Positions 49,031 through 61,400 of a DNA stretch of 64,000 bases are shown here, one piece after another. The DNA lies in assembly GCF_003945595.2 (NCBI RefSeq), contig NW_024104998.1, forward strand, positions 451,224-515,223, in the 5' to 3' direction. Positions within the stretch are counted from its first letter, which is position 1. Every line of letters begins with the position of its first letter. The notes under the pieces are model-generated. The model did not search any database, had not been told where the DNA came from, and saw only the letters and a program-made list of their open reading frames with translations. Both the position numbers and the translations under genes were made by a program. The stretch is from Pipra filicauda (taxonomy: Eukaryota > Chordata > Aves > Passeriformes > Pipridae).

Positions 49031-52000
49031 ATTTTTATTGCAGATTTTATTTTTACACAGTCAGAATTTGCAGCTTATAGGCTGCTGTGAAAGGCTGTGT
49101 ACATACTGCAGCCACTGGTTCTGTCAGACATGTTTCTCTCCAGGAACCTTAGAGGATTCCATGTTTGACACTCATGAAATTGATGAGTACCTCCTGATGA
49201 AATATTGGTTCATCAAATCCTTTCCCAGGCACTGCTCGAGATCCAGCCATTACTATTTGAAAGCAGTAGTGTTTCATGCTCTGCTGCTGCACAATACTGT
49301 GAAATACAATGTTTCTCACAGTTTTGTGTCAAGTCTGCCCAGGCCCTGAGGGAAGATGGTGAGAAAGCCATTGCCAGCATTCCCTTGGTGAAGTTGGGAA
49401 AGGTGAGTCGGTCATGCTTTAGAGCACCTTCTTTAGGTGGGTCTCAGCTTTATTGTCCTCAACTCGATGCTAAGTAAAGCAGAATTTTTACAAGTCTGAA
49501 TTTGGAAAAAGAAGAATCATTAATATTCTGGCTGTCACAATATACAATCCTTCATAGTAGAGGTATTTTACTTAATTCCACAGAAGATAATTATGTTTCT
49601 GTATACAGAGAACTAAGAAAACCTAAAGAGTTTTAGAACACCCAAGATGAAACAATTAATTTGATGGAGGGATCTGGATAGATTTTTTCTTGAATTGTTA
49701 AGCTTCAAGGAAGGATGATCCTATACTTTGCTGAAGACACATTAGCCCTCAAATCTTCAGTACTGTTGGTTTGTGGTAGCTCCTTATCCTGCACTACTCT
49801 GGCTGCTAGCACTGATGATCATTTATATAGATTTTTCAAAAGAAATGGTCTATGTGCTAGCAAACAGACCCCTGTAGATTTTGTGTCCAGTGGAATATGG
49901 AATCACTTTAAGAATCTCTACTTTACATATACAGTAAAGTGGAAATGTTTGTATTTTATTTGGAATAAACACATTTTAATTTATTTTACTTTAAAACAAA
50001 GTAAATTTAACATTCTCTAAGTTTAAAAAATGCTATTTTGCCTTCCCAAAGATTCTGGTGTTTACATTTGTGGCAAATAGGATTTAATTGGCTGAACAGA
50101 GACATTACAGTATGACGCACCAGAGCTGGCGTAGCAGTCTTCTCAGAGAGGTTTCATGTTTTTCCTTGAAATCTGCCATCTTCGTTCCTGCTCCTGGGAA
50201 CATTTGATGCTCGATGACTTTGGCTTAATTTGTAGCTACCCACTTCAAAGACAAAGGGGCCTGTGAAGATTGGTAATGAAGAGTCTGCTATCCCAATATG
50301 TTTTACGAGAAAAACTTTCGCTAATTGAAGACATGGGTGTGGAGTAAACCATGTTGTCTTAAAATTGATCCCTCTGGATGGCAGTTTAGAGAGAGGTTTC
50401 ACTCATTTTCCAGACAATGGGCTTTAGAGGAAAGAGAGAGTGGCCACAACCAGTTGTACTGATGGGGACCACCGAAAACCACTGACTCCTGGTGAGCTCC
50501 ATGTACAGGCAGATAAAGGGCACGTGGCAGTGGAGGCTACAGGAGAATCTGGAAGGTGTGTGTCCAGAGGAGTCACCACGGGCTCCAAGGCCTCTCCTGA
50601 CTGGAAAGAGAGGCACACCCTTGGCAGGTGTTTCCATCAGCCACCAGGTGTCTCTGCCTTATGTTGGACAGCACGGGTGCATCTCCAGCTGGTGAGCAAA
50701 GGAGACCGGGTCCGAACACAAGTCCGTGTCCACAGGTTTTGGTCCAAGTTGCTTTAAGTTTATATAAAATACTTACTCTTCAATAATTTCCACTGTACAA
50801 ATCTCTTTGTAGTAAACGTGGGTTACAGTTTAGGAAGCAAGGCCAGAAGACTTTCCAAAGCCCAAATAGTCTTGACATTGTTAAAATTAGTTTCTATGCC
50901 TTTTTCACTGTAAGTCTTTGTTCAGGATTTGTATTGTGCCAGTCACAGTTTAAAGTGCAAATATTATGTTAAGAGAATTTTTATCTGACTATGCACTGAA
51001 CATTGAAAATGTATTATTATAAAAGATGAAATATGGTAAATGTCAAAAATTGCTTGCAGGTACTTAAAGTCCTTAAATTTCAAAACTCACAAGTTACTAC
51101 GAATTTTCTTTCAATTACTTTTGCATAAAATGCTGGCTATAATTTACAGTTCTGGTTTTGAAACATCAATTTTTTTCTTTTTTGTTGGTGTGAAGCCAGC
51201 ATTGTAGAAGGGATGCAAATTGGCAACAAGCCTAAATACCGGTGGGAATACATTGTCTGTGTTATGTTCACATTCTTAAACACTACGTTAAAAGCTCTGT
51301 GTAGTGATTATTAAAATAATCTTGAAAATATCAATCAGAAAAGGAGGTAATGATTACTATGCCTCTAAAAGAACATGAACTAATTAGACCAAACTGCAGA
51401 TTTTGTGTCTGTTTGTGTAATTGATGAAAACACTTTTCAGGGACTTGCCTGGCATGAAAAAGCTGCTTGTTTCTCTTAATAAGCTCCTTGATGGAATACA
51501 GAGAGAAAGAGAAAAGCAAAAGCTGAGCAAGAGTATTAGTTGTTTACGTTTGGAAAGCTATACCTAGCATTGATTTCTTTTATAGGCAGAACACTTTCAG
51601 ATGCATGCAGCTGTTCTGGAATTTAAGATTGTTCCTTTTACATCAGTCAGGTTTAAGAGGAAGTAATTCTTGAACGCGTGATTATGAATTATTTCCCCCA
51701 AATCTATATTTTCTGTACAGTGTATTCCACTGTTACATAGAACAGTATGTGTAGTTCTCAAGCTAGGTTATATTTTTACCTTACACTTCATCAGAAATAA
51801 TCTTCCAGTTTTAGTGCCTCAGTCACATCAATACTTTACCTTAGTCTTGGATTGTATATTTGGTGATGTGTATGCAGATACATAAACTTGCCTATAGTTA
51901 GAAATGTGGAAAGGAAGGATGATTCAGCTTCTTCTCTGCAGTGCATGCTCTGCAAGGCTAACAGAAGGAAAACACAGTAAGGCTTACATTTTGTTTCTGC

Positions 52001-55000
52001 CAGCGGCAGGTGTGACTCCAACTAATTATGAACAAAGAACAGATGTGCAGAATGAGGAGGTGTCATTTTTACATCACCACCTTTCAGAAATGAACAGCAC
52101 TTTCAGAATACCTGTTGGTAGGAGACTATCCTGGATCTTCCATGCCCTCTGGTTGTTTTGGAAAGAATATTAAAAATAACACCTGGTAAATGTCCTGTGA
52201 CATCAAAACAGTGAAATTAATTCCTTTTGGCTCATTTTCTGCTATCAGGCTAGAAGACAGTGCCACACGTGCAGGTGATGTGTAAGTCCATGTAAGTTAG
52301 GTTCCTTTGAGGTTACTCAGACTCTCCTTCATTTTTCTGGGCCCAGTGGACCAAAGGCTTGGGTGAATTTTAAATGGGGGGATATAAATAACAAGCTGGC
52401 AGTGAGTTCTTGTGCAGGTTGGTTGGAAAGAGTATGCAGAAAATACGCAGAGATGTCGTAGAGGAGGCCACAAATCGGATAAGTGCAGATATCTGGACAT
52501 GCCTGCTCAGCACCTGGATAAATGATACACAGTTTTGAGTTCACGGTTATCTGAACACAGTTTATATACAGTGTACTGAGATTCTAACTTCTGTCCTAAA
52601 TAGAGTTGCAGCCTCAGATTTTAAGCTATGTAAGTTACTTAAAAGTAATTATTAGTAAAAAGATTGAATAAGCAACATGACACATTAACATGGTGTGTAA
52701 AAATTATTCCCTGTTATTGTTTTGTGCAGTAAATTAAACACAAGGTAACCAATCCAGTTTTGATGTGAAGAAATTTTAGGTATCGGATTGGGTGCAGGTA
52801 ACACTGTCTCTTTGTGTTTCTTGTAAAAAAATATAGGCCAGAAGTAACAAACAGAACAAATCTGTCACTGTTTTACATCTGGGTACTTTTGTACATGCCA
52901 GATATTACCAGTCACAGAGCAGTACAGTTAACAGAGTAAACTCACAATTCCTCAAACATAGGATCAGCTGATAGTGTGAAGGCTCAAACAGGTAAGAAAC
53001 CTGTACTAACATTTCAAACTAGGAGCCACATAGTCTTGTATCTGTTTCCCAAAATATTAACTAGTTTTATTTTATCGGAGTATGGAAAAATCATACCCAT
53101 GAAGAACTGGAGGTAGACTCTTATGAACCCATTTTTGTCAAGTAGTGGTTGACTTATACTACGAAAGCCAAGTACTTATATGTGTTATAATCTTCCTTTT
53201 CTTGTGTGGTATAGCAACAGAAATTCTCATTATCCATATAAATGTCTAATCCTGTATGGCTCCTACTTTGATATTTATGTTTTGCAAAAATAGTTTCTTT
53301 GAATTCATTCTAATTTATTTACCACACTTTTATATACCTATTGATCATTGTCTACATAATTCACTGTTGAATTATTCGTGAGAAAAAATATGTAGTAATT
53401 TCCTCCTATGATGATGTCTGTGTCATCATGCACAAATTATCTATTTCCTCTTCTAGTTCAACAGTCCTAACCTCTGAACATTTCTTCTTATAGCAGAATG
53501 TTTCTTCATTCCATTTTTGTCAATAAAACTTGAAATCATTCCACTGAATTTTAGGCTCCTAGCTGAAGCCCTTGGTTTAAAACCCCCTAACTGTAGACTC
53601 CTATAATATTAGGAGATCTTTAGAGGTACAGTTTTGTATACTCTGACTGTAGAGAAATCATGGAATGAAAAGATTCCTAATCGAGTGTCTCAAATAAGCA
53701 TTTTAAATTTATGGATATGGTCTTGAAGAGTGAGAAAACATCCACTTTTTTACTAACAGATCAATTTTCAATGATGTTTAATAACCTGTTGCACTAATTT
53801 AAGTGTTGCTGTCCCAATAACCAGTGCTGCACTCTGAACAGAATTGCTGCGGAGCAATTTACAGACACCTAACTATGCCAATCAGGAACTCTAGTGCTTA
53901 CTTTGATCTCTAAGGAAATATATCACTAAATTTTGATGAATAATACATGTTAAAATTTTGAGAAAAACTGCTCAACATGCAGGATCCTTAAATTCTGTTA
54001 GCTCATTTAGATTTTGGCTCTCCCTAGGCTGCTTTAAAATGCTTGATAACTTTGGTTGGGATGAGTTACACATCTGAGAACAAGTTACCTTTTGCATCTT
54101 AATTATAAATAGACGTGAACTGAGTTTCCATTAAAACTTAATACCAATGATTTCAGTCTGATTTAACTTAGAATCTTTATTGACACTAGTAGTCTGTTCT
54201 TGATATTATTTCTTTTGGTGTTGGTATTACAATGTCAATAATTTGCTCTGTACTGATCAGGGCAAGTTTTTAAAATGAAGGCATAAATACTACTTATGAG
54301 ACCTACTTTTTTATAAGCCCGCAGCAGTTCCAACTAAGGAAAATAAATGATACCAGCTAAGGAACTAGTCCTTAAAAATTAAATATCTGATGAATACAAA
54401 AAGAGATCAGGGAGCTGCATCAAGTACTGGAAAAGCAGTGCAAGAAATGGGCATTACATCTGCATACTTTTTTGTTTCGTTTGTATTTGCACATCAATCC
54501 CTTAGGAGGCCAGCAAGTATTTTTTTGGTTTTAGTGATGCCAGAATATTCAGGCTGAATACAGAAATTTAAGTATTAAAATCTACATACAAGCACTTGAA
54601 GAAATATTTTACACCTCAGGAGCATGGAGCTGAAGCCACATGGAGTTCTGAAGAGTTTGGGGAAAATACTCATTATGCATTTAAGCACCTCTCTAGATAT
54701 TCTGCTTTGAAATTCAAATGTTTCAAAGACAATTTTAAATTAAAACTTTGCTATTTGAGCAATAGGTTTTAATTTTTGATGAATAGTGAAAACTTTTTAG
54801 TATCTCTTTGCTGTTCTGATTTTGTTCTTTATTTCATACTCTTTCGTACTTTCACTTGCTTTAGACATATGTGGCATCTAAATTTTAATTATATTTATCC
54901 ATTTTACCTCTCTCTTTAAACACTTTTCAATCAACATATACTTCCTGTGGAAGAATATTGTGTTCAGATTCTTTTCAATCAATTTTACTGCCAAATCCTG

Positions 55001-55354
55001 TTTGTCTTAGTCATGCAAGTATTCCTGCAGAAATCAATTGAACTACTTGTATGAGAAAAGCAAGCAGTTCTTGCCTTTATTTGGTAAAGCAACAGACATG
55101 AACAAAAGAAGTACTGTACCTGCTATGGGCAGCCAGAAACAATGACGAGCTCCTTGATAAGATTAGATGTAATTTTAAATGCAACTGGGACAAAGAATCC
55201 CTTGCACCAACCCCAACTCACAACTCTCTACAGTAATTCCACTACAGCAAAACAGTTGAAGAATTACTGACAAGAGCCAGACTGCCCAGTAAACACCACC
55301 TAACAGACACAGAAACATGATCCACATTATTTTTAAGCTTGGCAGTCATTTTAT
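49031..55354. other. AT-rich gene desert with a small GC-richer patch
   Basis: No gene recognised. About 50400-50760 is clearly GC-richer than its surroundings, and the overlapping frames there have no recognisable domain; it may be an unrecognised old repeat. Confidence 0.6.
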
Positions 55355-55482
55355 GCTTCTTTAAAAAAAAAAAAAAAACAAAAAAACAACAAACAAAAAA
55401 CCAAGAAAACAAAAAAATGCAAGAAAACAAAAAACCCCAACAAAACAAAAAAAAGGCAAAAAAAGAAGGAAAAAAATACACC
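55355..55482. repeat. A/C-rich low-complexity tract
   Basis: A 16-A run followed by about 100 bp made almost only of A and C (AACAAAAC-like), the complement of the T/G tracts seen elsewhere in the window. Short open frames within it are artefacts. Confidence 0.85.
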
Positions 55483-58400
55483 AATATTTTAAACCAGGCA
55501 CAAATAAACCTTATATATTCCTGGTTTTAATGTTACAGGAAGACCTTACATTTTAAGCATCCTTATAAATACACACTGAAAATACTTCTGTGAACCAGCT
55601 ACTTGTGGCTGATTGTTTCAGAATAAACATATATTCTACATTATCATCATGTATAAGCAAATAGGTTTAACTTTAAAACAGAAAGGCTCTACCCCGTCCC
55701 AAACTAATTATCAAAATTTAACTCACAAAATTTATGCCAGCAAAGCTGACAGCTGAGTTTGCAACTATGAAATGGTTGCTGGACTACATGCAATACAGAT
55801 ATTCTGTCTGAATTCCTATTTATCCTTTGAAATAATATATTTGATTAATTCTGTCATTAACAACCAAGAGAAACCTCCAACGTAATATCTACTTACGTCT
55901 CTATTCACAGCCCTGAGGTAAGCAGTGTGCAAATCCACACACAGTGAGATTCAGACATGATTTTCTTCCCTGCATAAAGTATTTATTAATTCTGGGTTTT
56001 TTTTAGCTTTTGTCTATTTAAATATACTGGTTTATATATGGGTCAAATGTATTCAGTTTGTAACCTTAAGGCTAATAATATATGTTTAGATGACAGTTCA
56101 GCAGCTTGATACACAGGCCATTGAAGCCAGTGGAATAATACCCACAGGCTTTGGATCAAACCCAGATGGAGGACAAGAGAGCTAGATTAGGGAATTCAAA
56201 CAGCATGGGTAGGGTTTCTGAATATCTGACAAAGGAGACGAAGCAGAGCAGGATGGACTGTTATCCAAAGTGTCATCCAACATTTTGCTCAAGAACATAA
56301 AGTTTTTGTTACTGAAAAAAATAAAACATTTTTTCCGTATTCCCTAAGGAATATGAAGAAGTGTCCGCTTCAGGTAGCCTGGGACAATGACTATGTCAGC
56401 CTGCGCAGTACTTTCAGGGGAGCAAGTGGTGAAACATTGAAATTGAACTATCTTGGCTGTTAACTACCTCACTTCTGGTGAGCTGTTGGCCCCAAGGAGT
56501 GGGAAGCAATCCATCCTCCATCACCTTCTGAGAGCACATGTGCTCCAAGGCCACAGCACATGACAGCTTGTTTTACTGACTGAAAACCAGGAGCTGCTGC
56601 ATCATTATGTTAATGGAAGTGCCTTTCTATTGCAGTTTTCCAGCATTTCCTAAAAATGTTCAGCCCTTGGATTTATCTGGAAATATGTTATCCTTGACCA
56701 AGAAGGCTTTGTCCTTGGCTGTCACATACTTTTTTCCTAGACTTTGTGAACTGTGCTGTTCTGAGAAGCAGAAGGGCCTTTACTAGATAGATGGTCTTGG
56801 CACACGTCTGTGACACCTTTAACTCAGGTACAGATATGTGAAGGAACTCTGTTCTCAGTTTACCTGGACCTCACTTCTCCGTCTGAATAATGGACATAAC
56901 ACCAATCCTGCCCTATCTCAAAGAGGTAGTGGGAGGATAAAAACCATTTTTGGTTGCTAAGTGGTAAGATATAGTTATGATGAGGGCCATGTAAGTGCCT
57001 CTACAGATAACAAGTCTTGAAGATGTTGAAGGAAAATATGGCTCCATTTCAGTTGTAACTACTTTTGTTACAATTAAAATTTTTTGTCCATTTTATGAAA
57101 TTTAAGAAATTCACATCGTTCTAGATCAATAGAGAGTAAATGTATTAGAAGTGAGAATAATAAAAAACTAATAAATAATATTGAGTTAATACAATTTGTA
57201 AAGCACTTCATAAGCTCAGTATCCTTACCCTCTACAAAAAAGAAGTGGAAGCTGAGCAAAGATATTAAGTGGAATGAGCAAGGTCAGAGAATTAGCTGCT
57301 AATGCCACTGAAACACATGGGTGAGACTGAAATACAGACCAGAACTGATCTTCTCCCTTTTTGTTTTAAGAAAGCATATTGATACCAGCTGGGCCATGAC
57401 AAGAGAATTTTTGTACAGCATTAATGAAAAAGGAGTATCCCAGTTCAAACACAGAGCAATTATTTTCTAAGATTTGTTTTTCATAATGTGAATAAGTTTT
57501 TGTTGCATAAAAAGCATAATCTAAAATCTGAAAGCAGTATGAAAATTTGATTGTATTGGTTTATGTTTCTTGTCCTGGAAAACTTACTATTAGTATGCAA
57601 AGGGCAATTAAGATATATAAATATGCAGTACTGGGTTTTTCTACCTTTATTAGGGTTCTGACAGGAGGAAGTCAGCCTTCCAGTTTTTGAATCATTCATT
57701 CTGCTGGCATCTGCCTTTTATCATTGACTGTCCATCAGACAGACTCTTGTCTTCAAAAGAAATAACTGTCCACTAATATAAAACTTGTAAGAACTTTGTA
57801 TATTAAGGCAGAGCCATTGTGGCCACGTCCAGACACTCAGCTCCTGTGGAATGAGCTGCTTCATGTCAGACTGGAGGAAAAGCAAGAAATTACCTGTAAA
57901 TAACACAGGTGAATCTACCTTCAGTGCCTTCTATAAGGTAAAATGACAGTACACACTGAATGACCGAACAACTCAAATGATGGTATGGATGTAGCCTGAC
58001 TATCTCAGTGGCATTAATTTATGTGAGGTTTAACTGAATTTATAGAAATATTGAAGGCATTTCAGCATGGCTTTGATTGCCCAATGTCTGATGTTAAGTA
58101 GCAAGCTGCTTTGAGAAGTAGGTTGCTCAGCACATGCTGATAGCTAGCACATGCCTTTTTGTGGTAACAAAGCCCAAAGGCACCTAAGAACATGAGTCAC
58201 CCAGAAAGCATGAACTTGGATCCCTCTTCCCCTGGAGACAGGCAAACCCTTATTTGTGATAAATCTATATTTTACACACAGGCAATCTAGACTGCAGCAG
58301 TGACCAAGAGTTAAAACAGGGAGCAAAACCTAGAGTGCCGATGGCTTAAAAGTCTCACATTTCGGAGACATGCCTCGTCCTCCCGTATCATTCTCCGACA

Positions 58401-61400
58401 GGGTTATCAGAGGAACTTTCTGTGTTCAAAAGAGCTGTGGTTCACAGCTCAGCTAAAGTGACCACAGCACAGTGTGAGGTGACATGTTGCTCCATTGCTT
58501 GTTTTTTTCTTTTCCCTTTAAGCCTCCCTGGACCGATTTGAGTTGCCTGTCATCAGCCAAGATCATGGCCCTGCCAGGCACAGCTTCCCAGGATGTGTCA
58601 GTGAAGGGGATGCTCCAGGCAAGCCCCTGGACCCATCGGCCACCCGGGTGTGAAGACAAATGCTGAGAGCCCCTAGCACCAGTGTCGCCACAGGCGTCAG
58701 TGGGGACCAGACTGCTGGGAATGAATCTTGGTGCTGAAAGGGTGTACTTCAACCTTTCAGTTTGTACACAAGTCTCCCTGTAACAGCATTATCTGGCAAT
58801 TGGCCTTCTTAGGCCTAATTTTCAATCCACAAGTAGGAGGCAGGTCATTGAGGATATCCTCACTATTAGAGTTATTCAGTTTGCATAAAGGCTCTACTTA
58901 GCACTTGAGGAAGGAGTGCTGATTTCCAGAGTGTTGATTTGATCCTCAGTCACTGCTGTGTGCACAGCAAGGCAGTGTGGCACTGGCAGTTGAGGGTTTG
59001 CTGATGATCAGCAAAGGCAAGGTCCCTACAGAAATGTCCAGGACCATGGGTAAAATCCCAAAACTTGCATGAACTGCAATATGAAACCTACCTTGCAACT
59101 GAAGATTGTGTTAAGTCCCAAAAACATATTGTCATGATCACAGAAGTCACCAGTTGTAAATGGAGGGGACAAAAGTGCAAATATAGATATTAATTAAAAA
59201 AAATTAAAGAATTAAATTTATCAGATAAAGTTTGGAGTGTGTATATTTAGGTACAGTTATGTTTGAAATAAGTGCTCCTTGCACTTTAAAGGTCCTAATA
59301 TAGTTGTTTTTGAGAGAGCAGTAGTTGATAAAGGGGATCAAGGAAATTATTAGAGCTCTAAAAAAGATAGTAATGATGCTGACACTGGAAGCATACAAGC
59401 ATGTCACTTATTTCATCTGGCTCCCCTTTCATCCTAAGTTACACATCAGTTATCTTAGCCTAAATATGCAAACCTATGAAAAAAATATGTTTAAGTTTTG
59501 CCACAAAAACATTTTCATTTTTAAAGATATGATATGAGAGCAAGACAAACACTTGAATTTTGTTTGTAGTTGGACTTATGATTTTCAAACTTTCTCAAAG
59601 AAAGAAGGAGATGCAGTTCCACTTGGAAAATTCACTGTTACAGAATATGACAGAAGTTTTACTCAGGGAGATCCTCTCTTGAACACAGAAAGGGAACTGC
59701 TTCACAGGATTAATGTTAGCAAAAAAGGGACCAAAAAAAACCCTCAATAGTAGAGAATATTTTTTATCCCATATTCAGATCTATATGTTGACCTGATATC
59801 TTTCACAGTAACTGAATAAGCTGGACTCCACGCTAAACCTCAGTACTTATCAGCTGTGAAGAAGTTCAGGTCTGTTCCATGTTCAGCTCAGACTTATTGC
59901 TAATGGCTAATAGACAGTCTACTGTTAGCATTGGATTTTTACCTGCCAGAGAATATCTAACTCTGGAATGAGAACAAGCACTGCTACCCTTAAAAGGACA
60001 CTTTTTGCTTACCTAAAAATAGATGTGGTATAGCTCCTCCACATTTGTGAATTCCTGCTGTTGACTGAAAAAGCTGACATTCAAGAAATAACATGCCCAC
60101 TTTTCTGTACATTAATAGGCTGTTATAAACAAAGATGAGTTTAAATTCTTGAATTACCAGTCTACACAGAGGTCCCTATGTGCAGAAAGAAATCAGTGCT
60201 GGAAGTCCCGTAGAATCCTTTTTTTATTTCATGTTTGCTTCTTTACTCAGAAGATGAACAACTTCAGCATAGGCAAAAAAAGACAAACCCCATCATGTTC
60301 TAACACAGAAGGATTTTCAAAACAAAACAGCTGTTATTTATCCTTATTTTTTAAAGTAAAAACTATTATGTTTAGTTTCTTCAATACGGGTGTGGAAGTC
60401 TTAATCCAGATCATTCATTTGAGAACAAGAATTCCACCTTAAATAACTTTTTCAAGAACTTTCTGAACAACCAACCATATGAAAGCAAAGGAGGGACTTT
60501 TTTATCGTTATTGAATTCTGTAACCTGAAGCAGAGAAATTACAGGTTGGTACTAATAACAGGCAACAGTTTTGAGTCTTTCTGAGATGTTTTTGCATTTT
60601 CCAGCTATCTAGGAAGTCCACAGTGAGTATCCATGTATAGCAGGCATATACCAGGAATACTGCAATGCACTATTTCCAATTGTAGCGTTTCTAATACAGT
60701 AAAAAAAATCAGGAAAACTTCTTGATTTTGAACTTTTCCATTTTGGATAAACTAAATTCTTCCATTAAAATACTAAAAATCAATCTCTGCTTTTGATTCT
60801 TCAGAATTACTTCATTGGTCACCAGAGATCCTCTAACCATGTAACCAGGAACAGTATATAACCCAGACAAACTGTAAACCTGCTGCCTCACAAACATGGT
60901 TAGCCCTGAAATTCCTTTTTCTTTTCTCTATTGTTAGCTGAATCGGCTTTAAGAAGTACATATCTACAGTCTGTAGCAAATTTCAGGCTGTTGATATATT
61001 TTAAACTTTCATTAACAGTAAGGAAAACAATGGTGTTTTGACCTTGCCCGCACATTTCGTACTTAAGAAAGAAAAACTGCAAAGACTGCATATCTGTTTT
61101 GTTGCTCTTTATTAATCCACCTGTGTGGTTAGCTAAATAACTACATTTGAGTCTAAGCATTGGCCAGATTCAGTCCAATAGCACAACTGATTTGTTACAA
61201 GGATAGTTTAAAAGTAATTCTTGGGCTTTTAGTAAAGTCATAAAGCATTAATGTAGCACAAAGTCTTGTTTAGAGATATGTTCTCTTTTGTCAGATAACA
61301 CTGTTTCTGTTTCCAGCTGATGTTGGAAATTCTGCACTGACTTGTCACCTCCACCCACCAGCAAAGTGTGCCCATCTTTTAGAAATAAGAGGGATGAAGG

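Noticed and set aside
49038..49477. Two overlapping + frames ending near a GTGAGT donor-like site
   Set aside because: No recognisable domain, two competing frames, no acceptor or partner exon; most likely chance.
55339..55530. Lys/Asn/Gln-rich short frame
   Set aside because: Translation of an A/C-rich low-complexity tract.
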